NCBI GenBank assembly: GCA_037179515.1
Contig: JAXCGZ010002371.1
Coordinates: 1 to 64,000 of the forward strand
Reading direction: 5' to 3'
Origin: Halocaridina rubra
Taxonomy: Eukaryota > Arthropoda > Malacostraca > Decapoda > Atyidae
DNA length: 64,000 nt
A program made the translations under genes and the position numbers. Under the pieces are notes generated by a model, which made no database searches, was not told the origin of the DNA, and was given only the letters and a program-made list of their open reading frames with translations. This document shows, piece by piece, positions 1 through 11,007 of this stretch (position 1 is the first letter of the stretch; every line of letters starts with the position of its first letter).

Positions 1-299
1 ATGGGTAAAACAGTATCTGTTGTTGACCTTGAATCTGCATATCTAAAAATATAAGTAAGAAATTGTGGCCATATCAGTTGGTAAAGTATGAAGGTAAGAC
101 CTATTGTTTAACATGATTGGGTTTTGGGCTGAACTGTGCCCCGCGCATATTGTCAAAAGTCTTAAAGTTTGTTCTAAAGAAAAAAGACGAGACTGTAAAT
201 ACACGAGCTCCTACATTGATGACATTCTTGTCGATGAATATGTGCTGTCTGCTAACGAGCTCATTAGTCATCTGAATGAGTATGGACTGTTAACAAAAC
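1..299 (+). pseudogene. LTR-2 pol, reverse transcriptase segment (5' part)
   Basis: This is the palm part of an LTR-retrotransposon reverse transcriptase, cut by the left window edge and read across several frames. Visible blocks are VVDLESAYL near the start (the catalytic-Asp motif A), GFGLNCAP around 118-146 and SSYIDDILVDE around 205-237. The YIDD box (212-223) is the metal-binding catalytic motif. The segment ends at LNEYGLLTK exactly where Gypsy-1 begins. The same pol resumes after Gypsy-1 at 8,791 with KPDSLENGADLGFK, so one gene was split by an insertion. Frameshifts and stops make it non-functional. The clade was not assigned. Confidence 0.75.
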
Positions 300-1141
300 T
301 GAAGAGTGATGTATAATGGCAATACTTACATATCTGGTAATACTGTTGTTAGCTGTTTACAATTATCAGCAATACTTATATATCTGGTTACACTGCAATC
401 AGCTGTTTACAATTATCAGGAGTACAGACTTTGGCCTCCTATGTTTCTTTTATTATGATTTCTGTCTTAAAACTATTAGATAGGTGAAATAATCCATTTA
501 TTATTATTACAGTATTAATTTGTTATTGTTCAAAGACTGATATCCATCCCTTGACAGTTGCAAAATGTAAGTGGAGAACACATATAGCCTAGGCCTAGCC
601 AAGCATGTTTTTGGATATTAAGTTTTTTCAAGACACTTCTTTCAGTTTTTCTATATATTTAGTAAATTATTCATTATTAACCCCTCCACTGAGGGGGGCA
701 AACCAGCCTCAACTTGGTGCTGGTCCCAAGCCTGGGTAGATGGGGAGGGTTGGCGGCAGGAAGGGCATCCAGCCATAAAAATTTTGCCAAAACCAAAATT
801 TGGCCAGTACAGATAACTGGCCAGAAACATTGACCCCACATAAAAGTGGGCAAAGATGTAGATAAAGAAGAAGTAAATCATTCATTATTACTATTAGTAT
901 TTTATTAAGAGTAGGCTAACATTCATATTATTACCAAGTGCAAGGGTTTATAGGCCTAGGCCTACATCTAGTCTAATATAGTTTTTATGTCATTAATTTG
1001 TTCATCATATCTGATTTATCTCATTGTTAACTAAATATGTTGTTATTTTGGTATTCTCTGATAGTAGTTTCTTTTCATTACAGAGAATTGCTACTATCAT
1101 TGTCAATAAAGATAGTTTGCATTGACGATGAGTTTTCTTCA
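300..1141 (+). repeat. Gypsy-1 5' LTR
   Basis: The LTR starts TG and ends CA and matches 8,153-8,790 along its length. It is 842 bp, but 211 bp of that are a later insertion and its duplicated target, leaving about 631 bp against 638 bp for the 3' LTR. It contains a near-duplicate internal motif (ACAATTATCAG) around 358-419. The two LTRs differ by scattered substitutions, so the insertion is not recent. Confidence 0.9.
680..871 (+). mobile_element. RTE-like LINE 3' fragment inserted in the 5' LTR
   Basis: This 192-bp block is missing from the 3' LTR. It is flanked by a 19-bp direct repeat (661-679 and 872-890) with one mismatch, which is a target-site duplication. It ends in a short GAA repeat (GATAAAGAAGAAG), and its body contains GGCAGGAAGGGCATCCAGCC. 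From memory this resembles the 3' end of RTE-type LINEs or SINEs that use them. The insertion and duplication are directly visible; the family name is an inference. Confidence 0.75.
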
Positions 1142-1213
1142 TGATAGTGGCAAATTGATTCACCAGCTGAAGGTCATCTAGGCTAGACTAGGCTACAACT
1201 ATTATACTCAACA

Positions 1214-2100
1214 ATGGTGATCCTCGCGTGTAGCCTGCCCAAGTGTGACTTCAAGACTGTTGACGGCAGCAATGTCATTGTCATTGCCCACCTCACAAAC
1301 CACAATCTTGCTCGTCAACTTGTTGCCAATAATGACGCAAATGCCACTGCTTGCAATAAAGGTCCGAAGCTGGAGCATCCACTCATTGACACGGAAGTGG
1401 AAAGTGAGACATGGAACATATTTGAGCATCTTTGGGATAATTTCTAACATGGCTCAGGTATAGATATAGCCTCTGCATCAATGCAGTTTTTTCAGTGTGC
1501 CAGTGATGCGCTTGGAGATGCCTTTCTTAAAGTTAACCCAGTCATCACCAAACAGCCTGTCAATGAGGTCATGAGGGCCATGAAGTCATTGGCCATCATC
1601 CCTGTATCCCTTGGAGTGAAACGCCCAGAATTTATTGCTATGCACCAAAATGCAGACGAGCCATTTCGGACTTTTGCTGCCAGAGTTCAAGGTAAGGCAG
1701 AAACTTGTGTTTGTTGTGTCTCATAAATGTGGATGTGGCAAGGACAATCTGGTAAACTACACAGATGAAACTATCGGTGATGTACTTCTTGCAGGGATCT
1801 CCGACATTGATATTCGCCATGAAGCCTTAAGTGTCGAGGGCATGCAGCTCAAGTCTGTTAATAAGGTAATTGCCATTGTTGAAGGCAGGGAAATGGCTAG
1901 AAATGCCCTACCTTTTCTGGACAACTCAGCCATATCCTCATTCAAACGCATCAACAATTGGAGATCAGACACGGACACATCACAAACGAACAAGAAACGC
2001 CAGCCACCACCTTCTCCGCCACCTCTTGCAGATAGGACCAGGCAAGCACCTTGTCCCGACTGTGGTAGAAAACTCTTTATATTCACAGAAAATGCCTGAG
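1214..2100 (+). pseudogene. Gypsy-1 gag remnant
   Basis: This region encodes the structural Gag-like part in two or three frames: 1,214-1,447, then 1,481-1,726, then 1,635-2,099. The break near 1,700 is a frameshift. Segments such as MQFFQCASDALGDAF and GISDIDIRHEAL look like capsid-domain helices. A proline-rich stretch (QPPPSPPP) is followed by CPDCGRK, the start of a probable zinc knuckle that continues out of frame. It is the first open region after the 5' LTR, where gag is expected. The broken frames preclude an intact Gag. Confidence 0.6.
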
Positions 2101-2282
2101 GATGGAATTGCAAAGCTCATGAACAGTGCAAAGAGTGTTATTTTGCCCGGAGATGGAGGCGCAGCAGAGCCCGGCATAGTACAGCAGGGGCTAATGCTGT
2201 TGCCATCAAGGAAAGCCCATTCTCCCAAATCTCATCCATAACACCAACATGCCAAAACCAAGGACAACGCTGGACCCCACCA

Positions 2283-3032
2283 ATGGCAGACCCTCTGGCA
2301 GTGGTTCTACAGCATCACATCTTTACATCGGGTGAGTGGCGTCTTGCTCGGGTCACTAAGCACCCTACTCTTAAATTAAGAATTAGCATTGACTATACTG
2401 CTCCAGGTTCTCCTCACGCACCCCATTCTCCCATGTTTGCTGATGTAGATGTAATTCCTGGCAGTGGTGCTCAGTCCGATGTTTGGTCCCTCAACCAATT
2501 CATAGGACGCGGTTTCTCTTGAGATGATCTACGCCCAGTGTCGCTCAACTTGCAGTCAGCTAATAAATCCCAAATCAAGATCGATGGTGCCTTTTTTGGC
2601 ATCCTTGAGGGCCGTGATACTCATGGAATCATTAAATCTTGTCGTGCGATGAGTTACATCATTAGCGATGTCCACTGCCTCTACTTGTCACATGAGTCCC
2701 TTCTTACTCTTGGAATCCTGTTACCTGATTTCCCAACCATCGTTGGCGCTCATCAGCAACCCAGTGCCTCCGTTCCACAAATCTCAATCAGTGCTATCAG
2801 AGCAATGAATGCAGGATGCAGTACCAGTAATGAGGGGAGTAACAACTGTAAATGTCCCAGACGTCAAACCCCTCCACAGCGACCACATGTGCTTCCATTC
2901 CCTTGTACAGTGGAGAACAACAAGAAAATGCATGATTGGTTGATTGATCGTTATTCATCTTCTACATTCAGCACATGTCCACCACCCCTTGCCAGCCATG
3001 GACGGCCCACCAGTGGCGATACATTTAGATGA
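2283..3032 (+). pseudogene. Gypsy-1 aspartic protease region
   Basis: One frame runs over this interval with a TGA at about 2,521. The segment DVIPGSGAQSDVWSL (about 2,446-2,490) aligns with the retroviral-type protease active site, normally D-T/S-G-A. Here the catalytic Asp position is Gly, so the protease would be inactive even without the stop. It is followed by LNLQSANKSQIKIDGAFFG and DVHCLYLSHESLLTLGIL, typical of the family downstream of the active site. It lies between gag and the RT, as expected. Confidence 0.65.
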
Positions 3033-3330
3033 TGCAACCATTCCTCGTGCTTACCACACTGCCACACCAATCCCCATACATCAGTAGGAAAAAGTGCACA
3101 AGGACTTACTTCATGATGAGACACTTGGTGTCATAGAACTAATACCCTATGATGAGCCAGCAACATGGGGGCACAGAATGGTAGTCACACACAAATACGA
3201 TGGTAACCCGCGCCAGACCGTGGACCTCTCCCTGCTAAATAAATTCTGCAAATGAGAAACTTTTGCTACTAAGTCACCATTTCGCTTAACAAGATGAATA
3301 CCAGGAAATACATGGACGACTGTATCAGAT
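3033..3330 (+). pseudogene. Gypsy-1 reverse transcriptase, N-terminal part
   Basis: The RT fingers are recognisable: ELIPYDEPATWGHRMVVTHK and RQTVDLSLLNKFC, the latter just before motif A. Two stops lie between about 3,250 and 3,300. The reading ends at TVSD where the LINE-B poly-T begins, and continues at 5,553 with AWNGYHS-like coding, which shows that the RT gene was interrupted by the LINE. Confidence 0.7.
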
Positions 3331-5552
3331 TTTTTTTTTTTTTTTTTAAGAGTGTGACACTGGGACAGGCAGAAACTGCCCTCATTAGTAAAGGCCCGGG
3401 CACAAGAAAATACTAAGACGAAGGAAAAGAAAAAGGTTAAGGGCAAGGCAGAGATGAGGTAATGTCACACAAAGGAAAACGACAGACAGAAAAAAACAGT
3501 CAAGGTGCAGAGGACCTAGAGATATGGAGGATTAGGACCTGAGATGACGATAGATCTGCTTTTTGAAGGATGAAAGGTCATAAGAATTAGGAAAGACAGA
3601 AGGAGGAAGAGAGTTCCAGAGACTGGAGGTAGATGGGAATAAGCAGTCGCTGCACCGACCAATCCGCGAGCTACAAATCTCCACACAGTACCTGTGAGAT
3701 GAGGCCGCTTGGCGAGTGTTACGCGGCCTTGGCAGTGGAGGAGGGATGCAACTCGCCAACTCATCAGAGCAGCGATGGAAGTAGTAGCGATAGAAAAGCA
3801 AAAGGGAAGACACCTTACGGCAAAGAGAAAGAGAATCCAAGTTAGAAGTAAGAGAAGGATCATTAATGAGTCTGACTGCCTTAGATTCAACCCTATCAAG
3901 AAGATAAGTAAAGGAAGAAGCACCCCAGATTTGTGAGCAGTATTCTAAGTAGGGGCAGATAAGACCTTTGTAAATTTTAAGTAACTGCAATGAGGAAAAG
4001 TAATGTCGAAAACGAAACAAAACCCCCAATTTTTTGGATGAAGATTTACAAATTTGGATTATGTGATTCCTCCAAGACAAGTTAGAGGCTATATGGATTC
4101 CTAATAAGTTGATAGAGTTAAGAGGGTAAATTTCATTAGCTTCGAAGACAATAGGGTTATCGGAGGAGAAGAAGATAAAGAGATAGCCAAAAACTGTGTC
4201 TTGGAGGCATTGAATTTAACTAAATTTTGAGTGCCCCATTCATATACTCTCTGCAAATCGGAGTTAAGAGTAGAAGAAAGAGTGATACGAGATTGATTAC
4301 AAGTAACAGATGAAGGTTGTGAAGAAAAGGCAAAGGAAAAGTGAAGGGTACAATCATCAGCAAAGGCATGAAGAAGAGAGGAAGATGGGGATTGTAGAAG
4401 ATCATTGATGAAGAGAAGGAAGAGAGTAGGTGAAAGAATAGAGCCCTGTGGAACACCACTGGTAACAGAGAAAGGGCTAGATGTCACGCCATCAACAACT
4501 ACAGATATAGAACGGTCTGTAAGAAAACTGTAAATCAGAGAACAGAAAGAAGGGTTAAAGCCATAGGCAGGGAGTTTGGCCAACAGAGCCTTGTGCCAGA
4601 CTCTGTCAAAAGCCTTAGAGATATCAAGGGCGACGACAAAGGATTCCCCATAGTTCCTCAGAGCAGATGACCATACATGAGTAAGATAGGATAGGAGATC
4701 ACCAGTGGACCTTGCCTTGCTCAAGCCGTACTGGTGATCGGAGATAAGTGCGTTAGATTCAAGGCGTTTCAAGAAGTAAGCATTGAGCAAAGTTTTGAAA
4801 ACTTTAGCAATAGAGGAGGAGTTCATCTGCAAACTCCTTAAGGAACCTTGCAGGGATATCATCGGGACCATATGCCTTGTTCGTCTTTAGCAAGCAAAGA
4901 ACCTTATGAACTTTGCATGAAGAAAGGATAAGGGAGGGCATAGGGTTAGAGAGGGGAAAAGACTGAGGAACAGGTGTGCTGGAATTGCTGATAGAAGAGT
5001 AGGCAGGAAAATGAGAGCCAAAGAGAGTGGCTTTGTTAGTGGGAGAGCAAGCTATAGAACCATCAGAACGAATGAGAGAGGGAAAGCTTGAGTTACAGAA
5101 GTTTTTGGAGAGGTTTTTGGCTAAAGACCAGAAGCATTTGTCAGTGGGAGAGGAGTTAAGGTCATCAACTTTCCTTCTTATAAAGGAAGCCTAAGATCTT
5201 CGAATCTGAGCAGTACAGTGATTCCTAGCTATAATAAAAGCAGAGCGAGTTAAATCGGAAGGAGAGGCTAGGTAAGATCGGTGAGCCTGATTCCTAGTCT
5301 GGATAGCCATGGAGCAGGCACAGTCAAACCAAGGTTTAAGGAGAGAGAAAGTTTTTGTAGAAGAGGGGATGTACGCCTCCACTCCCGCGGTCATGATCTC
5401 GGCAACTTTTAGAGTTACCTGAAAGCAGTAGTCATCCCATGGGAAGTCAAAGAGAAAGTTACGCAAATTTTTATGTTGGGTATGCTCGAAGTGCCGAAGG
5501 CAGCGCTGAGTAGGAGGGATTGGTGGTGGGGGAGCGAAAATGGAATAGACTG
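3331..5552 (-). mobile_element. LINE-B copy (a), 5'-truncated, inserted in Gypsy-1 RT
   Basis: A non-LTR retrotransposon on the minus strand. Its 3' poly-A appears as a T run at 3,331-3,347 and its sequence matches copies at 29,669-30,343 and 61,202-62,070. It retains a linker after the endonuclease (near 5,604-5,191), RT and C-terminal region, but no endonuclease, so it is 5' truncated. The flanking CAGAT/GAGAT suggests a target duplication of only 4-5 bp. Several stops and shifts make it defective. Confidence 0.85.
3532..4871 (-). pseudogene. LINE-B(a) reverse transcriptase with C-terminal domain
   Basis: The RT core lies in 4,871-4,101 (256 codons). It shows ALDISKAFDRVWHKALLAKL (motif A, catalytic Asp), SGVPQGSILSPTLFLLFIN (motif B) and HAFADDCTLHF (FADD catalytic box). 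After a break near 4,090 the C-terminal region (4,080-3,532) reads LYKGLICPYLEYC-like, then CVEICSSRIGRCSD and LWNSLPPSVFPNSYDL. These are typical of jockey/I-group LINE proteins in arthropods. The upstream linker at 5,604-5,191 belongs to the same protein but is separated by stops. Clade assignment is from memory. Confidence 0.75.
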
Positions 5553-6501
5553 AGATGCCTGGAATGGCTATCATTCCGCTCCTCTTCGTGAATCTGACCG
5601 TCATTTAACAACATTTATCACACCATTTGGTAGATGGTGCTACTGTCAAGCCCCACAAGGATTCCTCTCATCAGGTGATGGCTACAAACTGCCGGTTCAA
5701 TGCAATACTGTCTGACTTTGAGCACAAAGAATGTTGTGTAGACGACACCGTAATTTATCATGGGAACTTAGAAGACCACTGGTGGTGCAACATAGATTTC
5801 CTGAAGACTGTTGGCGATGCGGGAATAGTATTAAATCCAGACAAGTTCCAATTTGCAGAAAGAGAAGTTGACTTTGCTGGTTTCCATATCACTGACACTT
5901 CTATTGAACCCCAGGCAAAATTCCTCGATACCATCACGACTGACATTCGCAGCTGGTTTGGCCTAGTGAATCAGGTTAGTAACTATGCACAGCTGAGAGA
6001 CATTATGGCCCCATTCAAATCATTCCTCAGCCCGAAGTATAAGTTCTTCTGGACCCCAGTACTTGAAGAAGCATTTCAAACCTCGAAAGCCACCATCGCT
6101 GAGGCAATCAAGGAAGGTGTGAAGATATTTAATATGTCAATGAGGACTTGCCTCAGGGAATTCCGGATTGCTGTGTGGATGGATGGCGCATTGTTCTAGC
6201 TGGGTACCGTTTCCTTTCAAGTGAAGAGTCAAGATATGCACCGATTTAAGGAGAGGCACTTGCCATTGCATTGGATCTGGAACAAATTTGTTTCTTTTCG
6301 CAAGGGTGCGATAACTTGCTGATTGTAACAGACCACAAACCATTGGTCAAGATTTTTGGTGACCGCACCCTTGATGAGATCACAAACATAAGACTGTTTT
6401 GGCTGAGACAGCGCACCCTGCCATGGCACTTTAAAATTATTCACATGCCTGGGAAATCAAACCTGGCCACTGACGCAACCTCTTGCCATCAGTCGCAATA
6501 A
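5553..6501 (+). pseudogene. Gypsy-1 reverse transcriptase C-terminal part and RNase H
   Basis: The RT resumes after LINE-B. LTTFITPFGRW-like coding at about 5,600 is followed by NAILSDFEHKECCVDDTVIYH, which carries the catalytic VDD, and VLNPDKFQFAEREVDFAGF. The frame at 5,627-6,199 ends at a TAG; the RNase H follows at 6,271-6,501. There VTDHKPLVKIFGDRTL, NIRLFWLRQRTLPWHF and HMPGKSNLATDA are typical Ty3/Gypsy RNase H blocks. At least two frame changes occur. Confidence 0.75.
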
Positions 6502-6697
6502 GCTCCCTAAGCACCAATGATCAGATGGATTATGCTCTTGCTGCCACTATCCAACGTGAAGCTGCCGAGGTTGTGACACTCCCATGGTCCCGTATTGTCG
6601 AAGAAACTCAGAAGGATGACCACATGTAGGCTCTTGTCCAAACAATTGAGAATAGCTTTCCAGAAACTGACAAGACTGTTCCACATGCTGCTCCATT

Positions 6698-7518
6698 TTG
6701 GCAATACCAGGATGCACTTTACACTTCAATTCAGATGGTGCTGTGCTCTGTCAAGATCAGGTCATTGTTCCACCCTCACTCCGTCGTGCTCTTCTGAACA
6801 ACATTCACTCAGCTCACCAAGGAACTTCACAGATGGAGTTACGTGCATGTGCCATTGTCTTCTGGCCAGGGCTTACCGCTGATATTCATACAATATGGGC
6901 AGCATGTGTTGACTGCAACCGCAATGCGCCATCGCTGCCCCCTCTCCCAGCAGAATCAACGTCGTCTCCATCAAACCCTTTTGAATCTGTCTTTGCCAAC
7001 TATTTTGACTTTGCTGGACGAAAATACCTGGTTTTCGGCGACCGTCTATCTGGTTGGTCAGAAGTGTTTGCATACCCTCCTGGTTCCTCAGTGGCAGGTG
7101 CTACAGGCCTCATTGGATGCCTCTAATCATTATTTGCTACATTTGGCATCCATGAGGAACTCTAGCTACAGTGGTCCAGTTCACAGCCAGTGCCACTCAA
7201 GATTTTCTTAGTAAATGGGGCGTCAAGCATCGCTTGTCATTCCCATATCACCCACAATCAAATGATAGGGCTAAGGTCGCTGTCAAAAGCACAAAGTGGC
7301 TTCTGAGATCCATTATTGGCCCAACAGGAAATCCTGATAATGACCGCTTCCTGAGAAACCTTCTACAACTGAGAAACACGCCTGACCCTGACTGTGACAT
7401 CTCTCCTGCGCAAATCATCTTTGAAAAGCCATTGAGGGACTTACTTGCTTTTGTGAACCGGCTGGAAAAGTTCTCAACCCACACATCAGACCTTCATAGC
7501 AGGAGGCTTGGAAAATGA
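6698..7518 (+). pseudogene. Gypsy-1 integrase with zinc-binding domain
   Basis: Two open pieces (6,698-7,126 and 7,171-7,518). The H2C2 zinc domain shows IHSAHQG and CVDCNRNAP. The core begins FANYFDFAGRKYLVFGDRLS, which contains the first catalytic Asp. The second Asp region, normally a DGG/DNG motif before QFTA, reads ATVVQFTA, so the Asp is lost at or near a frame break. The position normally occupied by the catalytic Glu reads SNDRAKVAVK, with Lys. Two of the three DDE residues therefore appear lost. Confidence 0.7.
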
Positions 7519-8090
7519 AGGAATTGGCTCTCTACACATGTTATGCTAGGTCAAAAAAGTCCCTTTATGCCCATACTCGGCCTGCCCACCCGCTCCACAT
7601 CGGGGACAAGTGCTTTGTGCAGAATGGTGCTGGTAATCATCCTAAGCGCTGGGATAGAATTGGCACAGTCACCGAGGTTCTGGATCACGACAAGTACAGC
7701 ATCAAGATCGATGGTTCTGGCAGGTTAACTAAATGGAGCAGGAAGCACCTCTGCGCCTTTTTTCCAGCATCAGCGAATATTGCCATGATCGCACCCTCTC
7801 CCCCATATTCTTTGCAGTGGAATCCACAGTCATCAACAGACTCTAACTCACTTAGTCCTCCTCCTTGCCAGGCACCTGCCAAAGACCCATCACCACCTAC
7901 TCAGACACCTGTTAAGCTACTTTCACCTATTGTGCAACAAAATCCTCCAGCGAGTGATGCCCCAGCATCACCGTTACCACTAACAGATCGCATTACGTCT
8001 CACTCATCTGCAGGTCATGTCGCTCCAACATCATCGCCCACACTGCCTGCTGCACGTCCTCGTCGTGTGACCAGGAAACCAATGTGGTAA
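7515..8090 (+). pseudogene. Gypsy-1 integrase C-terminal tail
   Basis: A 191-codon open stretch overlapping the end of the previous frame. LHIGDKCFVQNGAGNHPKRW followed by GTVTEVLDHDKYSIKIDGSG looks like the small beta-rich DNA-binding domain (GPY/F-like) at the C terminus of Gypsy integrases. The remainder is rich in Pro and Ser and ends PRRVTRKPMW before TAA at 8,088. It has no start of its own and would belong to the Pol polyprotein. Confidence 0.65.
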
Positions 8091-8141
8091 GAATCAGGTG
8101 ATTGGATACTGTAGTAGATAAGCTCGTGGCATCTAAGACGA

Positions 8142-8152
8142 GCTAGGGGGGA
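8142..8152 (+). promoter_or_regulatory. Gypsy-1 polypurine tract
   Basis: AGGGGGGA lies directly before the 3' LTR start (TG at 8,153). This is the expected position of the primer for plus-strand DNA synthesis in LTR elements. It fixes the LTR boundary. Confidence 0.7.
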
Positions 8153-8790
8153 TGAAGAGTGATGTATACTGGCAATACTTACATATCTGGTAACATTGTA
8201 GTCAGCTGTTTACAATTATCAGCAATACTTACATATCCGGTAACACTGCAATCAGCTGTTTACAATTATCAGGAGTGCAGACTTTATCATCCTATGTTTC
8301 TTTTACTATGATTTCTATGTTAAAACCATTAGGTAGGTAAAGTAATCCATTTGTTATTATTACAGTATTAATGTGTTATCGTTCAAAGACTGAATACATA
8401 TAGCTTAGGCCTAGCCTAGCATTTTTTTGAATACTAAGTTTGCTTATCAAGGTACTTCTTATAGCTTAGGCCTAGCTTAGCATGTTTTTAGATTTTAAGT
8501 ATTTGTCAAGGTACTTTTTTCAGTTTTTCTATATATTAAGTAAATTATTCATTATTACTATTAATATTTTATTAAGAGTAGGCTAACATTCAACTTATTA
8601 CCAAGTGCAAGGGCTTATAGGCCTAGGCCTACATCTATTCAAGTCTAATATAGTTTTATTATCATTTATTTGTTCATCATATCTGATTTATCTCATAGTT
8701 AACTAAATATGTTTTTATTTTGGCATTCTCTGATAGTTGCCACTATCATTGTCAATAAAGTTAGTTTGCATTGACGATGAGTTTTCTTCA
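8153..8790 (+). repeat. Gypsy-1 3' LTR
   Basis: Matches the 5' LTR from TGAAGAGTGATGTATA to GAGTTTTCTTCA and lacks the RTE-like insertion. It carries a short local duplication of ATAGCTTAGGCCTAGC (about 8,400 and 8,461) not seen in the 5' LTR. AAAAAC follows. Confidence 0.88.
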
Positions 8791-10399
8791 AAAAACCTGA
8801 CTCACTGGAGAATGGTGCAGATTTAGGATTCAAGTTGTTGTGTGTTAATGTTGAAATGATTTTCCAATGAGGGAATAAAGTTCCAGAGGTTTCAGATGAT
8901 TTGACGAGAAGTGGTGTGTTCTCTGTATGTGGGAAGTCAGTGGGCCATTATCCCATTGCTGGCTGGTTAAGTGCTGAGGGGTCAAGTTGGGATGATCCAG
9001 TTGGCTGTACTGCAGTTGCTATAATGAGGGAGGTGACTGAGAAAGTGAAATTAGATAATCCCAGTAAAAGGTGGTTGGCATGTTCCTAAAACTGAACATG
9101 GTACGATATGGTGTGATACTAGCTGTTTAGCTATTGGTGTGCTTTTAGAACTTAATGATCTGGTCAATGAAGATCTGCTTGGCTCCAAAAGAAGGACGAT
9201 TATAGTCACATAAACATGGCTGAACTTGAGGCGGAATTGAAAGGTATTAATCTAGCATTGAAATGGGAACTGAAGATAATAGAGTTGAGAACTGATTCAG
9301 TAACAGTGCATGATTGGATAAATACTGTTATTACAGAGGAAAAAAGAACGTGCCCTAAGGGAGCCTCTGAGATGGTGGTAAAACGCCATTTTGGAATTTT
9401 GAGGGATCTAATAAATTAATTTGGGCTAGTGATGAAGGTGGCCCTCATTTCATCATCAAAAAATAAGGCCGATGTGCTTGCACATGTTGGCAAAAGCTGG
9501 TTAAAGGCAAAGGTTCCTGATAGTGAGGAGGAGGTTTGTTGTGTTGATGCAAATGTTGATTTGAGGCAAGTGCACAACATGCATCATATGGGTGTTGAGA
9601 GGACGTTGTATTTAGCCCATAAGGTGAATACTACCATTGCCAATGAAGAAATCAGAAAGTCTGAGCAGAGCTGTCAACAGTGTCAATCCATTGATTAAGC
9701 CCCAGCCACCCATCGTGCAGGAGAGATAAGTGTTATAGAAAATTGGAAATGTTTAGCAATTGATGTCACTAATTATAGACAGGGGCCTTATTTATCAGTC
9801 GTGGATTGTGGTCCTAGTCGTTTTGCAACCTGGAAGGAACTCAGATTATAAATTGCCTGAAAAAATTCGTCATTGTTGGAAGAAATTTTCTGTGAAGAGG
9901 CCCGTTTGATGAGATTCTAATGGATAACAGTACAGCATTTTGTTCATCATAACTAAAGCAAGTGCTGGAGAGATGGAATACTGTAGGAATGTTTAAAGCT
10001 GCATACCGGCCTGTGGGCAATGGTATAGTGGAGAGACATCACCATATGGTGAAAGCTATTGCTAAGAGAGGGCACCTATCACCAATAGAAGCAGTGTTCT
10101 GGTACAATATGATTCCTAGGTCAGGTCAGGATGAAAAGTCGGTGCCACAGCACCTAATATTTAAATATGAATGGAGGCATCCAATGACTAAGCCAGAGAT
10201 TGATAAAGACGAGTCCTCATCGGTGAGAATAGGTGAGGAAGTCTGGGTGAAACAGCCAAATTCACGATGTACAACTAAATGGAAGAAAGGCTACATTGCT
10301 GGTATCTTGTCCAAAATCAATATTTCTGTAGATGGCATGCCTCGTCACATACTCGATGTTAGGAAAGTAATTATTCCTCAGCCTTCGTCTGAGGAATAA
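8791..10399 (+). pseudogene. LTR-2 pol, RNase H and integrase segment (3' part)
   Basis: The pol gene begun at position 1 continues here. Blocks in order: VPEVSDDLTRSGVFSVCGK and VGHYPIAGWL (8,880-8,965); RNase H-like AELEAELKGINLAL and IELRTDSVTVHDWI (9,217-9,320); a zinc domain with VHNMHHMGVERT and CQQCQ (9,570-9,690); integrase core with AIDVTNY (first Asp), MDNSTAF (second Asp, near 9,920) and GNGIVERHH (Glu, near 10,017-10,043). The last open frame is 9,962-10,399 and ends PQPSSEE. All three DDE residues remain, but stops at about 9,088, 9,418 and 9,697 and a shift near 9,850 inactivate it. Confidence 0.75.
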
Positions 10400-10670
10400 G
10401 ATGAGGAGGATGGGGTTGAGATACCAAGTGAAGACCGGCAGCAAAGTGGAAGAGATAGTACATCCCAGGTGAACAAGATAGCAACCTACCTGGTTGGATG
10501 ACTATATGCCCAAGTGAGATAATTCTGTTGTACATTTGCATACATTATTTTTTTCTTTTATTCAATATCAATCATAGATTGTCTTGGTTTTTGTTGGTTT
10601 GTGGATTTTCTGTTGTTTTTAAACAATTTTGTTTGTAATTCTACACAGCTTGGTGTGTTGTATGATGTCG

Positions 10671-10684
10671 AGATCAGGGGGGGC
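10671..10684 (+). promoter_or_regulatory. LTR-2 polypurine tract
   Basis: AGATCAGGGGGGG precedes TGTAGTTT at 10,686. A purine tract next to a TG is the expected 3' LTR boundary after pol. Confidence 0.6.
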
Positions 10685-10685
10685 A

Positions 10686-10965
10686 TGTAGTTTAGTAAGT
10701 CTAAAAGTACTTTAGTAGTTTGTGGTAGTTTACGTATGGCAAACTGTTGTTGGTGCTGGGTTGGGTGAGTGAGTGGCGGTGAGAGGGATTCGAGATCCAG
10801 TCGTAGTGCAGAGAGGTTGTGTTTTTGGGGACGTTTATGCTTTGTTTACTGGCCGGTTTGATATTTTTGTTTTTCATTTGTGCTCTTTCGGTATTCTCGT
10901 TATTGCTTGTCGCTCATTCTGACTCATCATTGGCGTTATTCCACATGACACATAATATCAAGGTA
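10686..10965 (+). repeat. Probable LTR-2 3' LTR
   Basis: The sequence after the purine tract starts TGTAGTTTAGTAAG and has no coding potential. The 3' end is uncertain; CATGACACA near 10,944-10,952 is a plausible terminus. The partner 5' LTR would lie left of the window, so the boundaries cannot be checked here. Confidence 0.45.
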
Positions 10966-11007
10966 AGAAGAATTTAATTCAATTAATTCAAACGACACAA
11001 AGATAAA

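Larger units (their letters stand above)
300..8790 (+). mobile_element. Gypsy-1: complete but degenerate Ty3/Gypsy LTR retrotransposon
   Basis: The element has two matching LTRs (300-1,141 and 8,153-8,790), a purine tract before the 3' LTR and gag, protease, RT, RNase H and integrase remains in that order, which is the Ty3/Gypsy order. Both LTRs start TGAAGAG and end TTCTTCA. The flanks are CAAAAC (294-299) and AAAAAC (8,791-8,796), an imperfect target duplication of 5-6 bp. It lies inside the pol gene of LTR-2. Two later insertions sit within it: LINE-B at about 3,331-5,552 and an RTE-like fragment at 680-871. All reading frames are broken, so it cannot move on its own. Confidence 0.9.

Noticed and set aside
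651..881. Minus-strand 76-codon frame in the Gypsy-1 5' LTR
   Set aside because: It lies over the RTE-like insertion and LTR sequence and is absent from the other LTR.
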